Below the pieces are notes generated by a model. The model did not search any database and had not been told where the DNA came from. It saw only the letters and a list, made by a program, of their open reading frames with translations. From Lucifuga dentata (Eukaryota; Chordata; Actinopteri; Ophidiiformes; Bythitidae): a stretch of 64,000 nt of DNA. Numbering within the stretch: the stretch's first letter is position 1; the number at the start of each line of letters is the position of its first letter. The stretch is from contig VXCM01000992.1 of assembly GCA_014773175.1 (NCBI GenBank), positions 62,001-126,000 of the forward strand. Reading direction: 5' to 3'. The position numbers and the translations under genes are program-made. Positions 1 to 13,577 of the stretch are shown in pieces.

Positions 1-2282
1 CACAGCACGTATGCTCCCCTGGCCATTAATTGCACATTTCCTGATCTTTATCATCTGAACAAACTGGCTCAACTGAGATTTTAATGGCATACTTGGCCCC
101 CACACTTCACTACTTCAGAATATGAGCACAAGCTTTTCCAAAAGCACATTTTACTAAAGAAGAGTTTTGGGAGACCATTCAGTTATTGCCCTCAGGCAAG
201 GCACCTGCTTTCGACAGGTTCCCATTAAAAATTTATAAAAGTTTTGGCCTGAATGGCACAATAGTAATGGTTGCAATCAACAGTCATCTGGGAGATGCAA
301 AAAATGCTAAACTCATGGAAAAGAACAATAGTGCATTAATTAATTATTTTGTTTAACCTGGACTATAACATATAACATATCAGCCAAAACTTTAGACTAA
401 GTGATTAAAAACTATTTTCACATGATTGATAACTGGGTTTATCCAATTTATAAACACAACAGCTATGACCTGTAATAATAAACTTGATTAATTTGGGCAT
501 TCCAATAGTGAATTGAACATCAAATACCTGATAATTTATAGTATAAATATAGTATAAATGAATGAGTGATGATTTATATAGCTGATAACTATATACGCTA
601 CAGCTACATATCCATGAGTATAATCTCCTGAGATTATACTCATGTCAAAAACCTGCATTTGTTGTACCTTGTATACAGCAATATCAGCCTAGCACTGTGT
701 TGAAGGCCTATTTTGCTCTCCCTTTTCAGCTTTATTCCATTTCAAGTCAAGCTTTAGAAGATTCTTTAAACACTGTGACAACCTAAGATCTATATTTACT
801 GGAGTACCTTGAAAACACTTTAAACTTTGAAAAAGAGACCTTTGTCAGTGAGTTTGTTTTTGTAAAATATGTGCATTAATAATGTACCTGAGTGACAGAT
901 CACCTGGGTTTGACTTTAGCAGAAGCAGAAGGATTCTAGAAGTTTTCTTTAAGTAGTTCGTCTTCAAGCTATTAGCTTTCATTTTTGTTTTCAAGGACAA
1001 TTTCAACAAGTGTTCAAAATGAATTTTCGAGTGCATGGGGTGATTTTCATTAGCTGTGTGTTTTCTGAAGGTACGCTTTTAGCAAGTACATTACATCTAA
1101 AGAACCTACAAACCCTTTGCCAGTGGTTGGCATTATCTGTTATGTAGTGTCCAACTTAGAGCAGCCTTTGGAAAATGCTGACAAATATGAAATGTCATAA
1201 ACCAGCAGATTTTTTTTTTTTATTGACATGCTCTTCGTTTATTTTTAATCTCTCCTTCAGGCAAACAAACTATTTGATGTTTGCTCAGAAGTTGCTGAAA
1301 CTCTATATTGCAGATATTGCTGCTGCATCATTGAATTGGGGAAACTTTTAAGATGACAGTGCACCTTTGAGAGCTATAATAATAACCCTAATCTTAATAC
1401 GCAGAAACAACTTATGAAGCCACCACTATAAAACACATTAACCCCCTATTGTTCCTGTCAGTTGCTGCAGGCTGGTGCCGTGAAGGTGGCTGAAGGAAAA
1501 GAAAAACCTATCTTCATCAATAAAAAACTAATACACTCATGCTTGTGTAGTAATGCCAATTATGAGGGGGCATGGAGATTTTATGGAGTCAGAGCAGTGG
1601 CATAAAAATCAAGCTGGTATGATTGCCTTTGGGCAGTGTTTTTATGTCCAAACCCTGTGAAAGCTTGAAAAATTGAACACATCGAGTTGTTATGGTGTTA
1701 TCAGCTCCAGACACTCTGCTGGAGGTTGTCAGAATGAGTCCCATCTTCCTCCACTTCTGCCAGCCGTGAAGTACATTTTCACCAGGGTCATGGTGCACTT
1801 ATAGCAGAAAGTAATTGAGTAGAATTTGATTCTACAAGCGTGCCACTGGGTAGAAATGTCGCTCTATGTCTCAGCAGGAGGTCAGCTGAGACAGTTTACA
1901 ATCTAACTCAATGTGTGCAGTGAAGCTGAAAGCTGAAATTTCAAATTTTTTTTTTTGCTGAGAGATCTCATTTATTTGACATTGGTGTTCCAGAAGAAAC
2001 TCAAACTCTGCTCCTAGCCCTCCTCTCTGTCTCATGGCTGGCTTGCCAAGGACAAGTAAGCTGTAAATCTAAGCAGGAGGGTTGGATAAGTCCTCTCAAC
2101 ACCGCTTTGACATACCCCTGATGAGGTTTCCATTGACCTGTTGGCACCATCTCATCTCACACTCTCTGTCTCTGTCTTTCTTTGTTTGCCCCCATTCGCA
2201 TTAACTTCTTGAAAGTGACATTTCAGAACTAACTCTAACCCTCACGCTGTCACCATAAACGCATAATGAACACTCAGCTCAT
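1..2282. other. Non-coding, no gene recognised
   Basis: AT-rich DNA with short homopolymers and the palindrome at 613-644. The two open frames here (845-1036 and 1589-1798, minus) have no splice-site support and no family resemblance. Confidence 0.6.
613..644. repeat. Perfect 14-bp palindrome, 4-nt loop
   Basis: CATGAGTATAATCT (613-626), loop CCTG, then its exact reverse complement (631-644). No T-run or gene is next to it. Confidence 0.85.
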
Positions 2283-2572
2283 CTTCCTATGTCTCAATAA
2301 GGCATCCCGCAACCCTTCAATCATCACGAAAGCCTTCATGATCGACAAGGGCTTCACCAGGCAGCGCAACAGTCTCATTAAGCCGTTGGAGGGTTAGGTG
2401 ATTTCATAGTTGTAGCCTTGCTTGTAGCCACACTCAATCAGCTAATTGTGCCACTCAAGGGTATCGCCGCCATCAAACTGCTTATTCTTCATATGAGCAA
2501 TTGACTCAATGAGATAGTGAAGAATGCGAGCTATTCGTAGGGCCCTTGGGGTGAACAGGACACGTGGAGGAT
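2283..2572 (-). pseudogene. Unidentified coding-like relic with two in-frame stops
   Basis: On the minus strand one frame reads about 90 codons with protein-like composition and G/C/T-rich third positions, in contrast with the AT-rich flanks. Fragments include LFTPRALRIARILHYLIE, MKNKQFDGGDTLEWHN, LIECGYKQGYNYEIT and NGLMRLLRCLVKP. Two stops interrupt it, TAG at 2442-2444 and TAA at 2394-2396. There are no introns within it and no obvious splice sites at its ends, so a decayed processed copy, a transposon-borne gene fragment or an endogenised foreign sequence are all possible. I could not assign a family. Confidence 0.4.
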
Positions 2573-3205
2573 ATAGATCCATTTAAACTTCACAAAAGGG
2601 ATACAAGCTCTTTGCACAAATAATCTTGGTGCAGGATAAATCTAAGGGCACTTTCAGATCTGTTGTTTGTTTGTTTTATTTTGGATTGGGAACAGATTCT
2701 TTATTCACTTTGGTTTCACACAAGGAAAATTTCAAGCCCACTAAAATATAGCAGCAAAAGTCACATGAGAATGGTCGCACCTCTCATTGGTCAGAAATAT
2801 CTGTTGGTGGGAGAAAGAAAAATCAAAATAGGAAGAAGGTTAATATGCTGGGAAAGCTAAATAACATGGAATTGGAACAGTTACGTAGTCATCATCAAGG
2901 CCATTTACCAAATTTTCACTTTAAACAAAGATGTGCTGCAATTGTTGTGTTCAGACCTGCCCAAAAGAACTGCACCACAGAGGAAACAAACCGGATTGAA
3001 CCAAACTGAACCATGTACAGTAGGTGTGAAAACACCCCAAAATTGTATGTTGCCCAGGTTATAAGGTAATAGTGGCTGTGAGGGACCTGCTTTGTGGCTG
3101 CATTGACTCTCATTCTTACTCCTTTCATGCAAAAAAAGTAAACTTTAACGTTGAAAAAAGCCTTCCATTGAATCCTGTCACAAAGTCCTAAAATGGACAC
3201 TTTTA

Positions 3206-3207
<2 letters not shown>

Positions 3208-3238
<31 letters not shown>
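3208..3238. repeat. Poly(A) run, 31 bp
   Basis: Uninterrupted A run; no retroelement body recognised beside it. Confidence 0.9.
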
Positions 3239-3239
<1 letters not shown>

Positions 3240-3747
3240 AATTGTGGCTCCAGGTGGGTATTAAGACATTTTAGCCTTGTAATTCACTAATAGGTGTTAT
3301 GAACAAACACACATTCAGTGACTTGTCCATAAACAGGAAAACTTAAACATGAAAAAGTCTCATTATTTATCTTCTCATGATTCTCAATCACAAATAATTC
3401 AGACATTCATGACATTGCTATTATTATTATTACAGTCTAAAGTATGGAAATTTTCAATTGATTAATAATTTTATTCAATGAATAATTCAACAAATTAAAG
3501 TTACCCTCCATTCCCTGACCTTGACGCTGATCTTGCCTCTTGAAGTAAATATTTGACTAATCTTATGAATAAATTAATCTTTTTGTGATTGGTGAGTGTG
3601 TGTAAAGTTGGTCATTTGGATGTTTCAGGATATCCTTCCTCTCATCTCACCACACAAGAAAAATGTCCTCTCTCTTTTGCAGTCATAAAGGTTTTGTTTT
3701 TGTTCATCTGGTGCTGAGTCTGAGACCAACTGGCTGAGCATGGACAC

Positions 3748-3760
3748 AGAGAGAGAGAGA

Positions 3761-3799
<39 letters not shown>
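3748..3799. repeat. (GA)n microsatellite
   Basis: Near-perfect GA dinucleotide array with one GGGA interruption. Confidence 0.95.
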
Positions 3800-3800
<1 letters not shown>

Positions 3801-4460
3801 CAAAGAATGATACATAAGAATGCGTGAGTAATCTTTGACTTCCAGCCTATGATCATCATAAGTCATAACAACCTGTTGACTGTCCATTGATCATCATAAG
3901 GCATCAGAACCAGACCAGACTATTTGGTTATACATCCTGAGAGTCATGTATCTGGCATGCTGCAGTATATCCAGCATGTGTGTTTAATTTTCAGGACAGG
4001 TCTTGTGAATTTTTTGCTGGTGAATATGGAGCCACTTAATGGAATTTGCCTGTCAGCTGATTTCTATACTGCTTTACCACAAAAATGCATTTTACATTTT
4101 ATATGTTTACAGCCTGCAGATCCTGAAGCCTGAGCGGCCACAGATCATTTCAGCCAAGGTCTGCTTAGCAGTAGAAACCAACACTTATGTTCCAACTTTC
4201 ATATTTCTGAAACCAACATACTGTACATGTGTGCATCCTGCAGTATTTTGTACCTTAAACATTCTTTGATTCAATATTGCCATGAAAAATTTAAATTTTT
4301 GAAATACAAACACAATAGGGTAATTCATAAAATGCATGTGAACTGCATAGTGACTTGCTAAATCAATGCCACAGTAACTGAAGCTTATTCATAAGGCTAC
4401 CATTACATTACATAATTAAACCGATATCCAATTATTAATGCATTCTTGTCAGGCACGCTA

Positions 4461-4524
4461 CATATGTATGTATATAAAAGCATATGTATGTATATAAAAG
4501 TATATATATGTATGTATATAAAAG
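4461..4524. repeat. Short tandem array, 20-bp unit x about 3
   Basis: The unit CATATGTATGTATATAAAAG occurs twice exactly (4461-4480 and 4481-4500) and once with a 4-bp longer variant (4501-4524). Confidence 0.9.
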
Positions 4525-4574
4525 CCAATGAAAATAGGCATGTTAACAAAATGCAACATATTTAAGACCCATAC

Positions 4575-4612
4575 TTTTTTTTTTTTTTTTTTTNTTTTTT
4601 TTTTTTTTTTTT
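4575..4612. repeat. Poly(T) with single-N contig join
   Basis: T-run interrupted by N at 4594; its true length is unknown. Confidence 0.9.
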
Positions 4613-6252
4613 GGTCATCAACATTCAATACTGTACAATATGCGACCAACACACAAATCACAGTTTGTTATCATATTTCACAGATATATCCTACTCCTTT
4701 TCGTCTGTGACTGAAAAGGTGTATGCTGAAGACAAAGCTTATTTAAAGCCTACCCTTCTCACATATCTCAATGTTTAAGAATAAACAATCTCTGATCACT
4801 AATTCATTGTGCCACCTTCACAATAATAAATAAAGAAAATACTACATTTACGTATACATTTTCACATACATACACAATCATGATTTCAAGAGCAATCATT
4901 CATAGAATTTCTTTGTATTTCTTAATTGCGTTAATTTTAAACATACATTTAAATTTACTACTATACTAAATTAATGTCAAAGCAAATCAGAAATGTCCAA
5001 CTTTATCTAAGGTGGGAATTCCATGTTTGTGCTCAAATTTGTTTAAATTTTCCTGTAGTTCTTGGCGTAGGCACAAAGTTGTTTCTGTGCTTAGCCTTAA
5101 TCTATTTGTACTATACTTCTGTGACACCCAAGCTGGCAATTTCTGCAGGAAATTAGAGGCAATCTATGGTCTTCCTCAACCAAGTCACCCTCCTCCTCAT
5201 GTATTCAGGCAACTACACCTGCAAAGGTTGCCAGGACGCTCCATTTCCATTTGAATAAACTGACTAACAACTGAGTGGGCATATTGATCAAATTTACTGA
5301 TAAGTAACATGGGGGGCAAATGCAAAATCGATATTTCAGACTGGTGAAACAGGTATTACTTTTTGTCAGTGCTGATGTGTTTTGTGAATTGAATTAACCA
5401 ACTCAAATGAGGAACGACTGCAGTACACACACAAACGATCGAAGAGACTCATAACAGATTTCTATGAATGAGAAAACATGGTTGCATGATGGTATCTGCC
5501 TTTACAATACGTTAAATCTGGCACTGTGTTTTATGAATAACCTCATATGTCTGCATGGCAATGGCATTAGTTTCCTTCCATGCTCTTTTTTAATTAGGGC
5601 AACGCTATAATTTTAAAATTTAACTCCACTTGACCTATTGAAATAGAACTTTCAAGTCATTTTTTCTAGCTGCTTGTGTAAAAGAACTGACTCAGCAGTT
5701 GTGGATTCTTGTAAGCCTGCTGCACCTTTTTAACACTCAGTTGTAAAAACAGAACAAGAGCAGCCTTGAAAAAGTGCATTTATGTTTAAAATTCAGACTG
5801 CAGCACATGTTCAATACAAGCAGATCCTTGTGATTTTCTCCTCAAACTGCCAGTGTTTTAGTCAGAGGAACATTTGTGCCTTCCTGAGCTGAACTAAATG
5901 CTAATGGCCCCCGCTAGGTGAACTTGAGGCCATTATATAAGAGCTCTCTCCAGTCTAAATCTTTTTATAAGAAAGACAAACTTCAGTAATGAATACAGAA
6001 AAACTAGCTTTTTAGTTTGACAGGGCGTCAATGAGCAGGTGTTTCAGCTTAAACTCTGCAGACATGAACAATAGCAAAGATGTTTAACACAGACGCTGAG
6101 GATCTCTCTTCCAGAATGGTATTTCCTCTTTTCTTTCAAAGCTGGAAGCAATTTTAGCCAAGCAGGTTTGCCAGCTCTCTCCCCCCACACCCCCTTCATA
6201 TCCTATATCACAGAACCTTTGTCCTGAGAAAACACACACGTAAGCACACATA

Positions 6253-6258
<6 letters not shown>

Positions 6259-6309
<51 letters not shown>

Positions 6310-6429
6310 CTCACATGCACACAATCGCACAAAGTGGACAAAAGCACAGTTGCAGGGATGCACAATATGAAGCTTGCATATATTAATGCATATGAATATA
6401 CATACATACACACATATATATATACATAC

Positions 6430-6490
<61 letters not shown>

Positions 6491-6565
6491 TATATATATA
6501 TACACACATATATACATATATACACATACATATGTATATATATATACACACACATACACACACAC

Positions 6566-6644
<79 letters not shown>

Positions 6645-6700
6645 CAGACACACAGTATATATATATAGACACACACACAGTTAGATACATACACACACAA
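6259..6700. repeat. Large compound microsatellite cluster
   Basis: (TC)n at 6259-6307, then mixed (CA)n, (TA)n and TACACA arrays from about 6400 to 6580, (GA)n to about 6612, (GATA)n at about 6612-6645, and further (TA)n/(AC)n. All long open frames here are repeat translations, not genes. Confidence 0.95.
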
Positions 6701-9700
6701 CATGCACATACAGGCTCCACTCTGTGTTTATGGTCTCTGTAGCTCTCTGTATTGAAGGGTTTGATCTGCTTGATGTGTTTCTCCTCTGGGGCTCTTGGAG
6801 AGAGACGGAGGATAGAGGAGGATCAAGGATCAAAGTGAGTGAAATCAGAAGTTCAGAGATCAGTGGAGGGATTTGGGATGATCTCTTGTCAGTTATAAGA
6901 TGAATCATTTGTACTGTATTCATTTAGATTATGTTAAGCCTAACAAAGCCACTCCGATTCAGAAAAGTTTGGTGCTTTAACTATTGTACACAAGGCTTGG
7001 TTTTCACGTAGCAGAGCCTAAGGATCAGAAGTTGGTTGTTTGTTCCATCTGATGATTCCTTCGCTCCCAAACTTGACAACTACTGGCTTATTGCCTTGAA
7101 AATTTGTGTGCGTAGTCTTGAGCCCCAGAGAATTGGTAGGGATTTTGATGACAGCCTGATTTAGTACCACTGTCAGATCACAATGTACCCTTGACTTTGG
7201 GCCATGATCAGGCATCTCAAATATTATTGCCCTGACTTTGCTTCATGTCCCCCCAGAAGATGAATCTTAACACAACTTGGTGAGCCTCTTGTCATTCCTT
7301 TAGGATTACCATTATGTCAAACTTTCCATTTGTACAAGGAATATCAACATCCAGCCTGCAGATTGCCATGAAATTGACTGAACACATTCATGCTCCTCAG
7401 AAGATTAACCTTTTCCATTTGAACAACGCAGGAGCTTTTTGTAGAGCTATCCTCAATTTACAGGGAAGTTACAGCCTATGACCGAAAATCTCACTCTCAG
7501 AACTGAAAGCAATGTGCTTAATTTTAAGTAATATCATTGAGATGTACACACATTTTGAGTGTATATGTACGTAAGTGTCCTGTATAATATCTGTATACAT
7601 TAATGCAGCTGAATTGACTTTCCTTCCAGCCTGCATCTTTTAATTCATGCAACATAATTTGTGAACAGAAGCAACATAGCTCATTTCCATCTTCCTTTCC
7701 AATACAGCATGTGTGTGTATGTGTGCTGAGGTGCTAAGTGGATGGAGTGTGTGCTGACATTATGAAGGATTAAGGCGAGTAATGGGACATGGGACCTGTG
7801 CATGGGACCTGTCTATTTTAGATTTCTTTCTTTGTCAGTCCTCAGGCTGCCATGAATCAGTGCAAGAGGTGACCAAACCCTGAATATTCCTTAACTGCAT
7901 TTTGCTCATTGATTTATGTGGTGCACTGGCAAAATGGCTAATGTTAGCCCAATTACTGAAAGAACCTGAGCTTCCACTTTGTGCGAAAGGAAGAGGTGGA
8001 GGGTTGCATGTTTTTGTGTGCATGCATTTGTGTATATTTAAGTAAAAACACATTAAAAAAAACACATAAGCCACATTTCTGCCACTTTTCTGTACATGGG
8101 TCTAGACCTACCCACAGCAAGGAACTATACTAAAATCTATACAGTTCCAAATCTAGCTCCTGGTTCAATTTTATAGAGTGTTACAAGAACCTTGCAGGAT
8201 ATGTGCAACAGCATCAATTGAGATGTTCTTTCAGCAAGTAGTGATGTGACAAGTGACACATGATGGAGGACGTCATGATTGGTATTGTTGTGTTAGTGAT
8301 TCTTTTATTTTGTTGTGTGAAAATGATGGCCTCACCACAAATGGAACAAACACTTGCAAATATTGAAGGGCAAAGACAAGCATGGGCCAAAAAAAAAAAA
8401 AAAAAAAAAGGAGAATATTGCGCCAAATTGATGAGATTGTTTTTGATTGAGACAGAAAACCGATGAGGGTAAGATTGTTAGGAAACTTAAAGTTATGATA
8501 TTCCTGTAGCGATTTGACTTCCACACGTAAAATGTGCTTCCTTTGTATTTAAGATGCTGCAGCACACATTCTGTTTCACCATCTGTGTGGGCCCCAAGAA
8601 ATCCACAGAGTGGCACACACTTCATAGACGACTAGTCGATGCAGAATTTCAGAATGTTGGTGAACATATTTCTGTATCTCAACTCGACATTGAGGAAAAA
8701 AGACACTAATTTCCATCTGTGTGTACCCCTCCAAAAGGATTGCCACTGTGGAACCTCTCAACCAAATCAGAATACACAAGTGTTTCCAACCTGCTTGGCG
8801 TTGTCATCACAACCGTATACTGTTGTGTCCAAGACTTCTGCACACAAGGAAGTGTGTGTTTTGTGTGTGGCGGTGTTTGTGTGCCTGTATGCTTCAGGGG
8901 TAATTCACCCTTAGTGGGAACATTAAAAAGGCTTGTATTCATCCCATTCCCTTAACATTAGCCTCAATACACACACACACACACTTTTCCATCTGCATCA
9001 CATCTGCTTCATCCACACAGAGACACAAACATGCACATACGCTAATGCGAGCAAACACGCACACACACACACCCTTGCATACATGCACTTATACTTACAC
9101 AGAGGTACGCACACATGTATGCAGCATGTTTAAACACTTCCCTGTCAGTGTGAAAGTAGCCATATATCAGGCCATCCTTAAAAAGACCCTCACAGGGTGG
9201 GGGCATCAGAGGAATTGGGGGCTGCAGGGGTCCCCGTGTTTATTTGAGGTGAAACCGTCATCCAGTTTACATTCCTGCCTACGGTGGGACTGAATGGACA
9301 AGCGAATCATTTCTAAGCAGGACTGATTTATTTTTACAACCAGAGCTGAGTTTGTTGTAAAGACTTTACAGATAGAATATGGATCATCATATAGGATGCT
9401 TTAGGTGGTCTTGGCTGGAAAAAATAACATTACAGGAGCCCAGTCTGATGATTCATACTGGAAATGGATATGTGGGCTTAGTTATTCACCTCCTAAGATT
9501 GCTCAGTCCTAAAAATCAAATAAAATTGATCTAAGTCTCATCATTGAGATTTCTTCAGTCATAGATGTGGGCATAAAATAGGGTTAGTTCTGCAAGAAGT
9601 TTGCATTTTAAACAGGAAAAAGTTTTCTTTTAATACAGAGCTAGGCTTTATCTCGTTTCAGACTTTTTCAGTGTGGCTTTGGAAACATATTCCACAGAGC

Positions 9701-9970
9701 ACTCCCACTGCGCTGCTGATTGAATGGTTGTATTGATATAGAAACTGACTCTGTGTGTGTGTGTGTCTGTGTGTGTGAGCTGGAGTCGATCAGACCCCGA
9801 TCTGTGGGAATGTGTGGTGTTTGACCAGAAAATGGATTGCATTGAAAGGTGGAAATGAGGGTTCAAACCTTTTGGGAACCTCTGTCTGCCACAGCTCTGT
9901 GACTGTCTGACTGTCCCCTGAACAGACTTTAAATATTTATATGACATTTTGACACAGAGTACCACATGAA

Positions 9971-9975
<5 letters not shown>

Positions 9976-10011
<36 letters not shown>

Positions 10012-10013
10012 GA
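9976..10013. repeat. (GA)n microsatellite
   Basis: GA array with one GATA interruption. Confidence 0.9.
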
Positions 10014-11676
10014 CCTTGCCTGGAGCTGTGTGGCTTGCGACAGAATGGGACTGCTCACCATGCTTTATTTTGTATCAAGACCCTGGGGTTTCTGCCATCT
10101 GCAGCCTGGCATCAAGAGGCCCCATACAGATTATGTCATGATATGCCATCAGGAATGTGGTCATTCTCCTGGTGTTAGACTCTTCCCACCCTCACACATA
10201 ACGTTTTAGGCTGATTACACAAGATCTGTGGCAAAATTGCACTGTGGTGAGTGATTTGCATAGTGCTCACGCAAGGAGCAGAGGGCCGAAGCCAAACCAA
10301 GACCAGCCTGTCATCAAGAAGCTGCCTTAGCTTCGCTTGTTAGCTTCCATGCAGCTAATGTCACATTGCAGTATACAAACCCACTACTGCTGGCATTTCA
10401 TCATGCAATGACCCTTTGGCCCAGGTCATGTATGACTTTAGATCTGCGTTGTAAAATTTGGGAAAACACTCTACGCTGCTTGAGCATCCCCTCCAAGTTG
10501 AAGTTTGAGCAGAGTGGCAAAAGTGGGATCTGGGCAGGGTGGGCGTCGCTCAAGGTATTGCCACCGCAAGGCTGAGAAGCACAACTCAGCTCCATAGAAA
10601 AAACACCATGCAGTGCGGTGCAGATTTACCAAGCAGTCTTACTGTTTTCCTGTTGAAAGTAAAGTAACTAGCCTTCGTCTTCAGCTGCACGAACTACAAT
10701 TTGAGCCTTTTTTCCAACTCATAAATCCAGAGAGAGTACCAAACAATCCAAATAGTATACACCTGTCTTTATCTCACTTCTCATTCAGCTTCGAGGCTCG
10801 TGGGACTTTAAACACTTTCACTTGTTTGCTCTAATTAAAACTTCAGCACTTCTGGGCAGCTGATTTCCTTAAATACTTCCTTGTCTTAAGTCTGAGTTTG
10901 CCTTTTAAGTTAAGCTTTTGGGCATTGGCAAGAGATTTCCCTTGCTCAGGATGTTGACTGGTGGTGTATAATATGCATTATCCACTGTAAGATGTATTAA
11001 GAGCTTATTTCAGTAAGACACTCCAGCTCTTTAAATCAGCCCAACCTGCTCGCTATCCTTTCCTACTATCTTTATTCTATAAACAGCACCCAAAAGCCAA
11101 GAACACTTTGGCAGAGGCAGCAAGGTTTTTTTTCTCCATTATTCTAATTGCCTTTAACCTGTAATCAATATTTATGGCACAGTCAACCCAAAGGGTTGGA
11201 GGACTAAGCATTTCTCCCTCCTTTCCCTTGCCTCTGATTTGATTAAGGCAGACTGAGCCTGAGTGAAAGTGCGCTTCCTGGTTATGGCTCAGATGAATGT
11301 TTTTAGTCTTTCCCAGCATCACGATGTCCGATAACTGCTCTTGAACTTCCACTGCCTTAAAGTCAAAGAATCTTTCAGAAAAGCTCACCCCATTGTGAAA
11401 CAGATAACCTACTTTGTTATGTATCGTTTGCAAAATGAAAAGCCCTGCAATAGGACAACAAGTGATGGGTCAGATAGAAAGAAAAGTAAAGGTACCAGGG
11501 AAAGGATGTGCTGACAAAAGAGAGATGAGAGTAAAGATGAGGAAAAGGGGATAATTTGGATGAGGAAAGAGAGGAAATGGGTCAGTGAAGGAGAAGAAAC
11601 TGTGAGAAATCAAGAGTCTCCACAGTGTGAAAGGCCAGCAGCACAAGCTGTGATTCCATCTGGCCTTCTCACTCAC

Positions 11677-11689
11677 TGTGTGTGTGTGT

Positions 11690-11738
<49 letters not shown>

Positions 11739-11779
11739 NTGTGTGTGTGTGTGTGTATGTGTGTGTGTGTGTGTGTGTG
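11677..11779. repeat. (GT)n microsatellite containing a contig join
   Basis: GT array of about 100 bp with two GTAT interruptions and an N at 11739. The N breaks the dinucleotide phase, so the array length is unreliable. Confidence 0.95.
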
Positions 11780-12320
11780 CATTAAGAGAGAGCCAAAGCG
11801 AGAAATGACCCAGTGTATATGTTTATGAACGTCAGCGCATGGCTGCATATGTGCGTTTTATGAAAGTACATGCCTGCTGGTCTGTGTTTGCTCCCAGGCT
11901 CATTCATGCATGTCTAAAGTATGTGTGTGTGATGAGATTTGTATCTGTGTGTAGCAGTGTGAGGATGAAAGTGTACACAGCCCCTAAGCACGACAGTATG
12001 TGTCATTGACCTGTATTCAGGGGCTGAAATAAGTCAATGGGGACACATCTGTGATACTGGCAGTACATGAGGCCGTGCCTCTAAAAACACCCAACGGTAC
12101 GAAGTGAGTGAGAGGGCGAAAAAATGTGAACTTGAGTATTTGATGATTTGTTGCTGTACTGTAAAGTTCAAGGAAAGCAGTTTTTAACTAGCCCCATTTG
12201 CTTCTTGTACATCACAAACTTTCACAGTTACAGGAAGAATCGCTCATGAAAAGGTTATTTCCTTTTCTCATTGCATCATGGTTTGTATTGATTCATTTTG
12301 AAGAAAACAAATGATGATGC

Positions 12321-12620
12321 TTAAAGCAGACATATAGATTTCCACCTTCATTTAGGGCTCATTTGGAAACCTTTGTAATGCTTTAATGAGCAAAAAAAAA
12401 AAAACATTTATCCACCTCTGTTCTCCTTTGCTGTAGCACCGCTGTGCACACAGAGTGAAAACAGGCTGTTTTGGGCACTGTTTCTTTAAGACCTCATCCC
12501 TAAAACCAAGCTCTGTTCTGACTGGTGCCTGAGAGGAATCCAGATGCTAACCATATACTTGCATTTTGTGGGTTGTAGTCGGGTAAATTAATTTAATTGC
12601 CTTTAAAGATAATTCTGTAA
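12321..12620 (+). mobile_element. MITE-2 copy a, 3' truncated
   Basis: Begins TTAAAGCAGACATATAG, close to the inverse of the family's right end, and includes GCACCGCTGTGCACACAGAG and ACAGGCTGTTTTGGGCACTG. The right part fades out before the 65-bp assembly duplication at 12628-12758. Confidence 0.65.
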
Positions 12621-12627
12621 CTGCAAA

Positions 12628-12758
12628 TATACCATTTTACACTTTAAAAATAGGAGAAAATAACAAAAAAAAAAACATAATATGTCCACTTANTATACCA
12701 TTTTACACTTTAAAAATAGGAGAAAATAACAAAAAAAAAAACATAATATGTCCACTTA
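12628..12758. repeat. Exact 65-bp duplication around N 12693 (assembly artefact)
   Basis: 12628-12692 equals 12694-12758 base for base, with a single N between. The pattern is an unmerged contig overlap rather than a biological tandem repeat. Confidence 0.9.
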
Positions 12759-12911
12759 ATTGACTATCAGCTCCTTGTGGTATGTCTCACTCCAACACTG
12801 TGTTTCTACAGGAAATGGAATGCTGTTAATTGATAAATTCTGAACCTGACATATATGGAAGTAATATTTTGGGGGCTTCCTGTGCAGAGTTTTAGAGTCT
12901 TCCAATATCTG

Positions 12912-13085
12912 TGTGGGTGTTCCACTTTCTTTCCACCAAAGACATGCAGGTTAGGTGACCTGGAAACTCTGGTAACCCTGGTTAGACTGGCAAACATGTC
13001 CAGGATGTACTCTGCCTCTCACCCAGGGAAGGCTGGGATAGGTTCCAGCCCTTTGTGACCCTGCACAAGATAAGCAAGTATAGAG
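12912..13085 (+). mobile_element. Second copy of the fish LINE 3' tail
   Basis: Starts at CACTTTCTTTCCACCAAAGA and includes GACATGCAGGTTAGGTGA and GCTGGGATAGGTTCCAG, then GATAAGCAAGTATAGAGGATG. Same family as 15245-15401 but including the upstream part and lacking a clean (ATGG)n tail. Diverged. Confidence 0.7.
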
Positions 13086-13548
13086 GATGCATACTATATT
13101 TCCTATGTGTTTTCTGCACATCAACTGAATCTGCAATGTGCTAAGTGAGTTTAAAGTACAAGTTCCAGAGGCAGCCAGGAGCTTGTGAGGTGTACAGTAT
13201 GAACAAACTCAGCAAACATAATGTGCTGGCTGCTAAACTGTACATGATTGTGCTTTTAAACTAGTTCAGCACCCACCCTTGTTGTCTGATTTTGTCTTCA
13301 CTCTGACTTTCCCAAACATGATCATACCTGGAACCTATTTTGCCTCGGATGACATCATATCAGCTGTAGAAAAAAAGGATAAAAAAAGGATAACCAAGAA
13401 AAAAAGTTCTCTGGAACTGGGATAAAATGCCTTTGGTATTGCTGGCAGAAGAAATACAACATCTCTGAGTTAGATCTTTCTATTCTAGGCTCAAAATTTA
13501 TCAATGAATCCTTGTATGTACGATCATTAGGTCTGAGGTGGCTGATCC

Positions 13549-13577
13549 CCCCCCTCCNCCCCCCCCCCCCCCCCCCC
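13549..13577. repeat. Poly(C) run with contig join
   Basis: C-run interrupted by TC and an N at 13558. Confidence 0.85.

Larger units (their letters stand above)
2573..6258. other. Non-coding with simple repeats
   Basis: Beyond the poly(A), (GA)n and 20-bp tandem repeat listed separately, nothing with coding or RNA-gene character is visible. Confidence 0.6.
6701..12320. other. Non-coding; CA/GT-rich patches
   Basis: Short CA-rich patches (about 8970-9120) and an interrupted (GT)n (about 9752-9778). The longest open frames, 9648-10061 and 11077-11433 on the minus strand, show no recognisable domains. A slightly GC-richer stretch at 10250-10600 was read in all frames without a family match. 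Confidence 0.55.

Noticed and set aside
6084..6720. Open frames of 100-196 codons across 6.1-6.7 kb
   Set aside because: They are translations of (TC)n, (CA)n, (TA)n and (GATA)n arrays with no unique sequence.
11077..11433. 118-codon minus frame
   Set aside because: No recognisable domain, no splice-site context and no third-position bias; likely chance.
12628..12758. Biological 65-bp tandem repeat
   Set aside because: Zero divergence plus a single N at the junction points to assembly.
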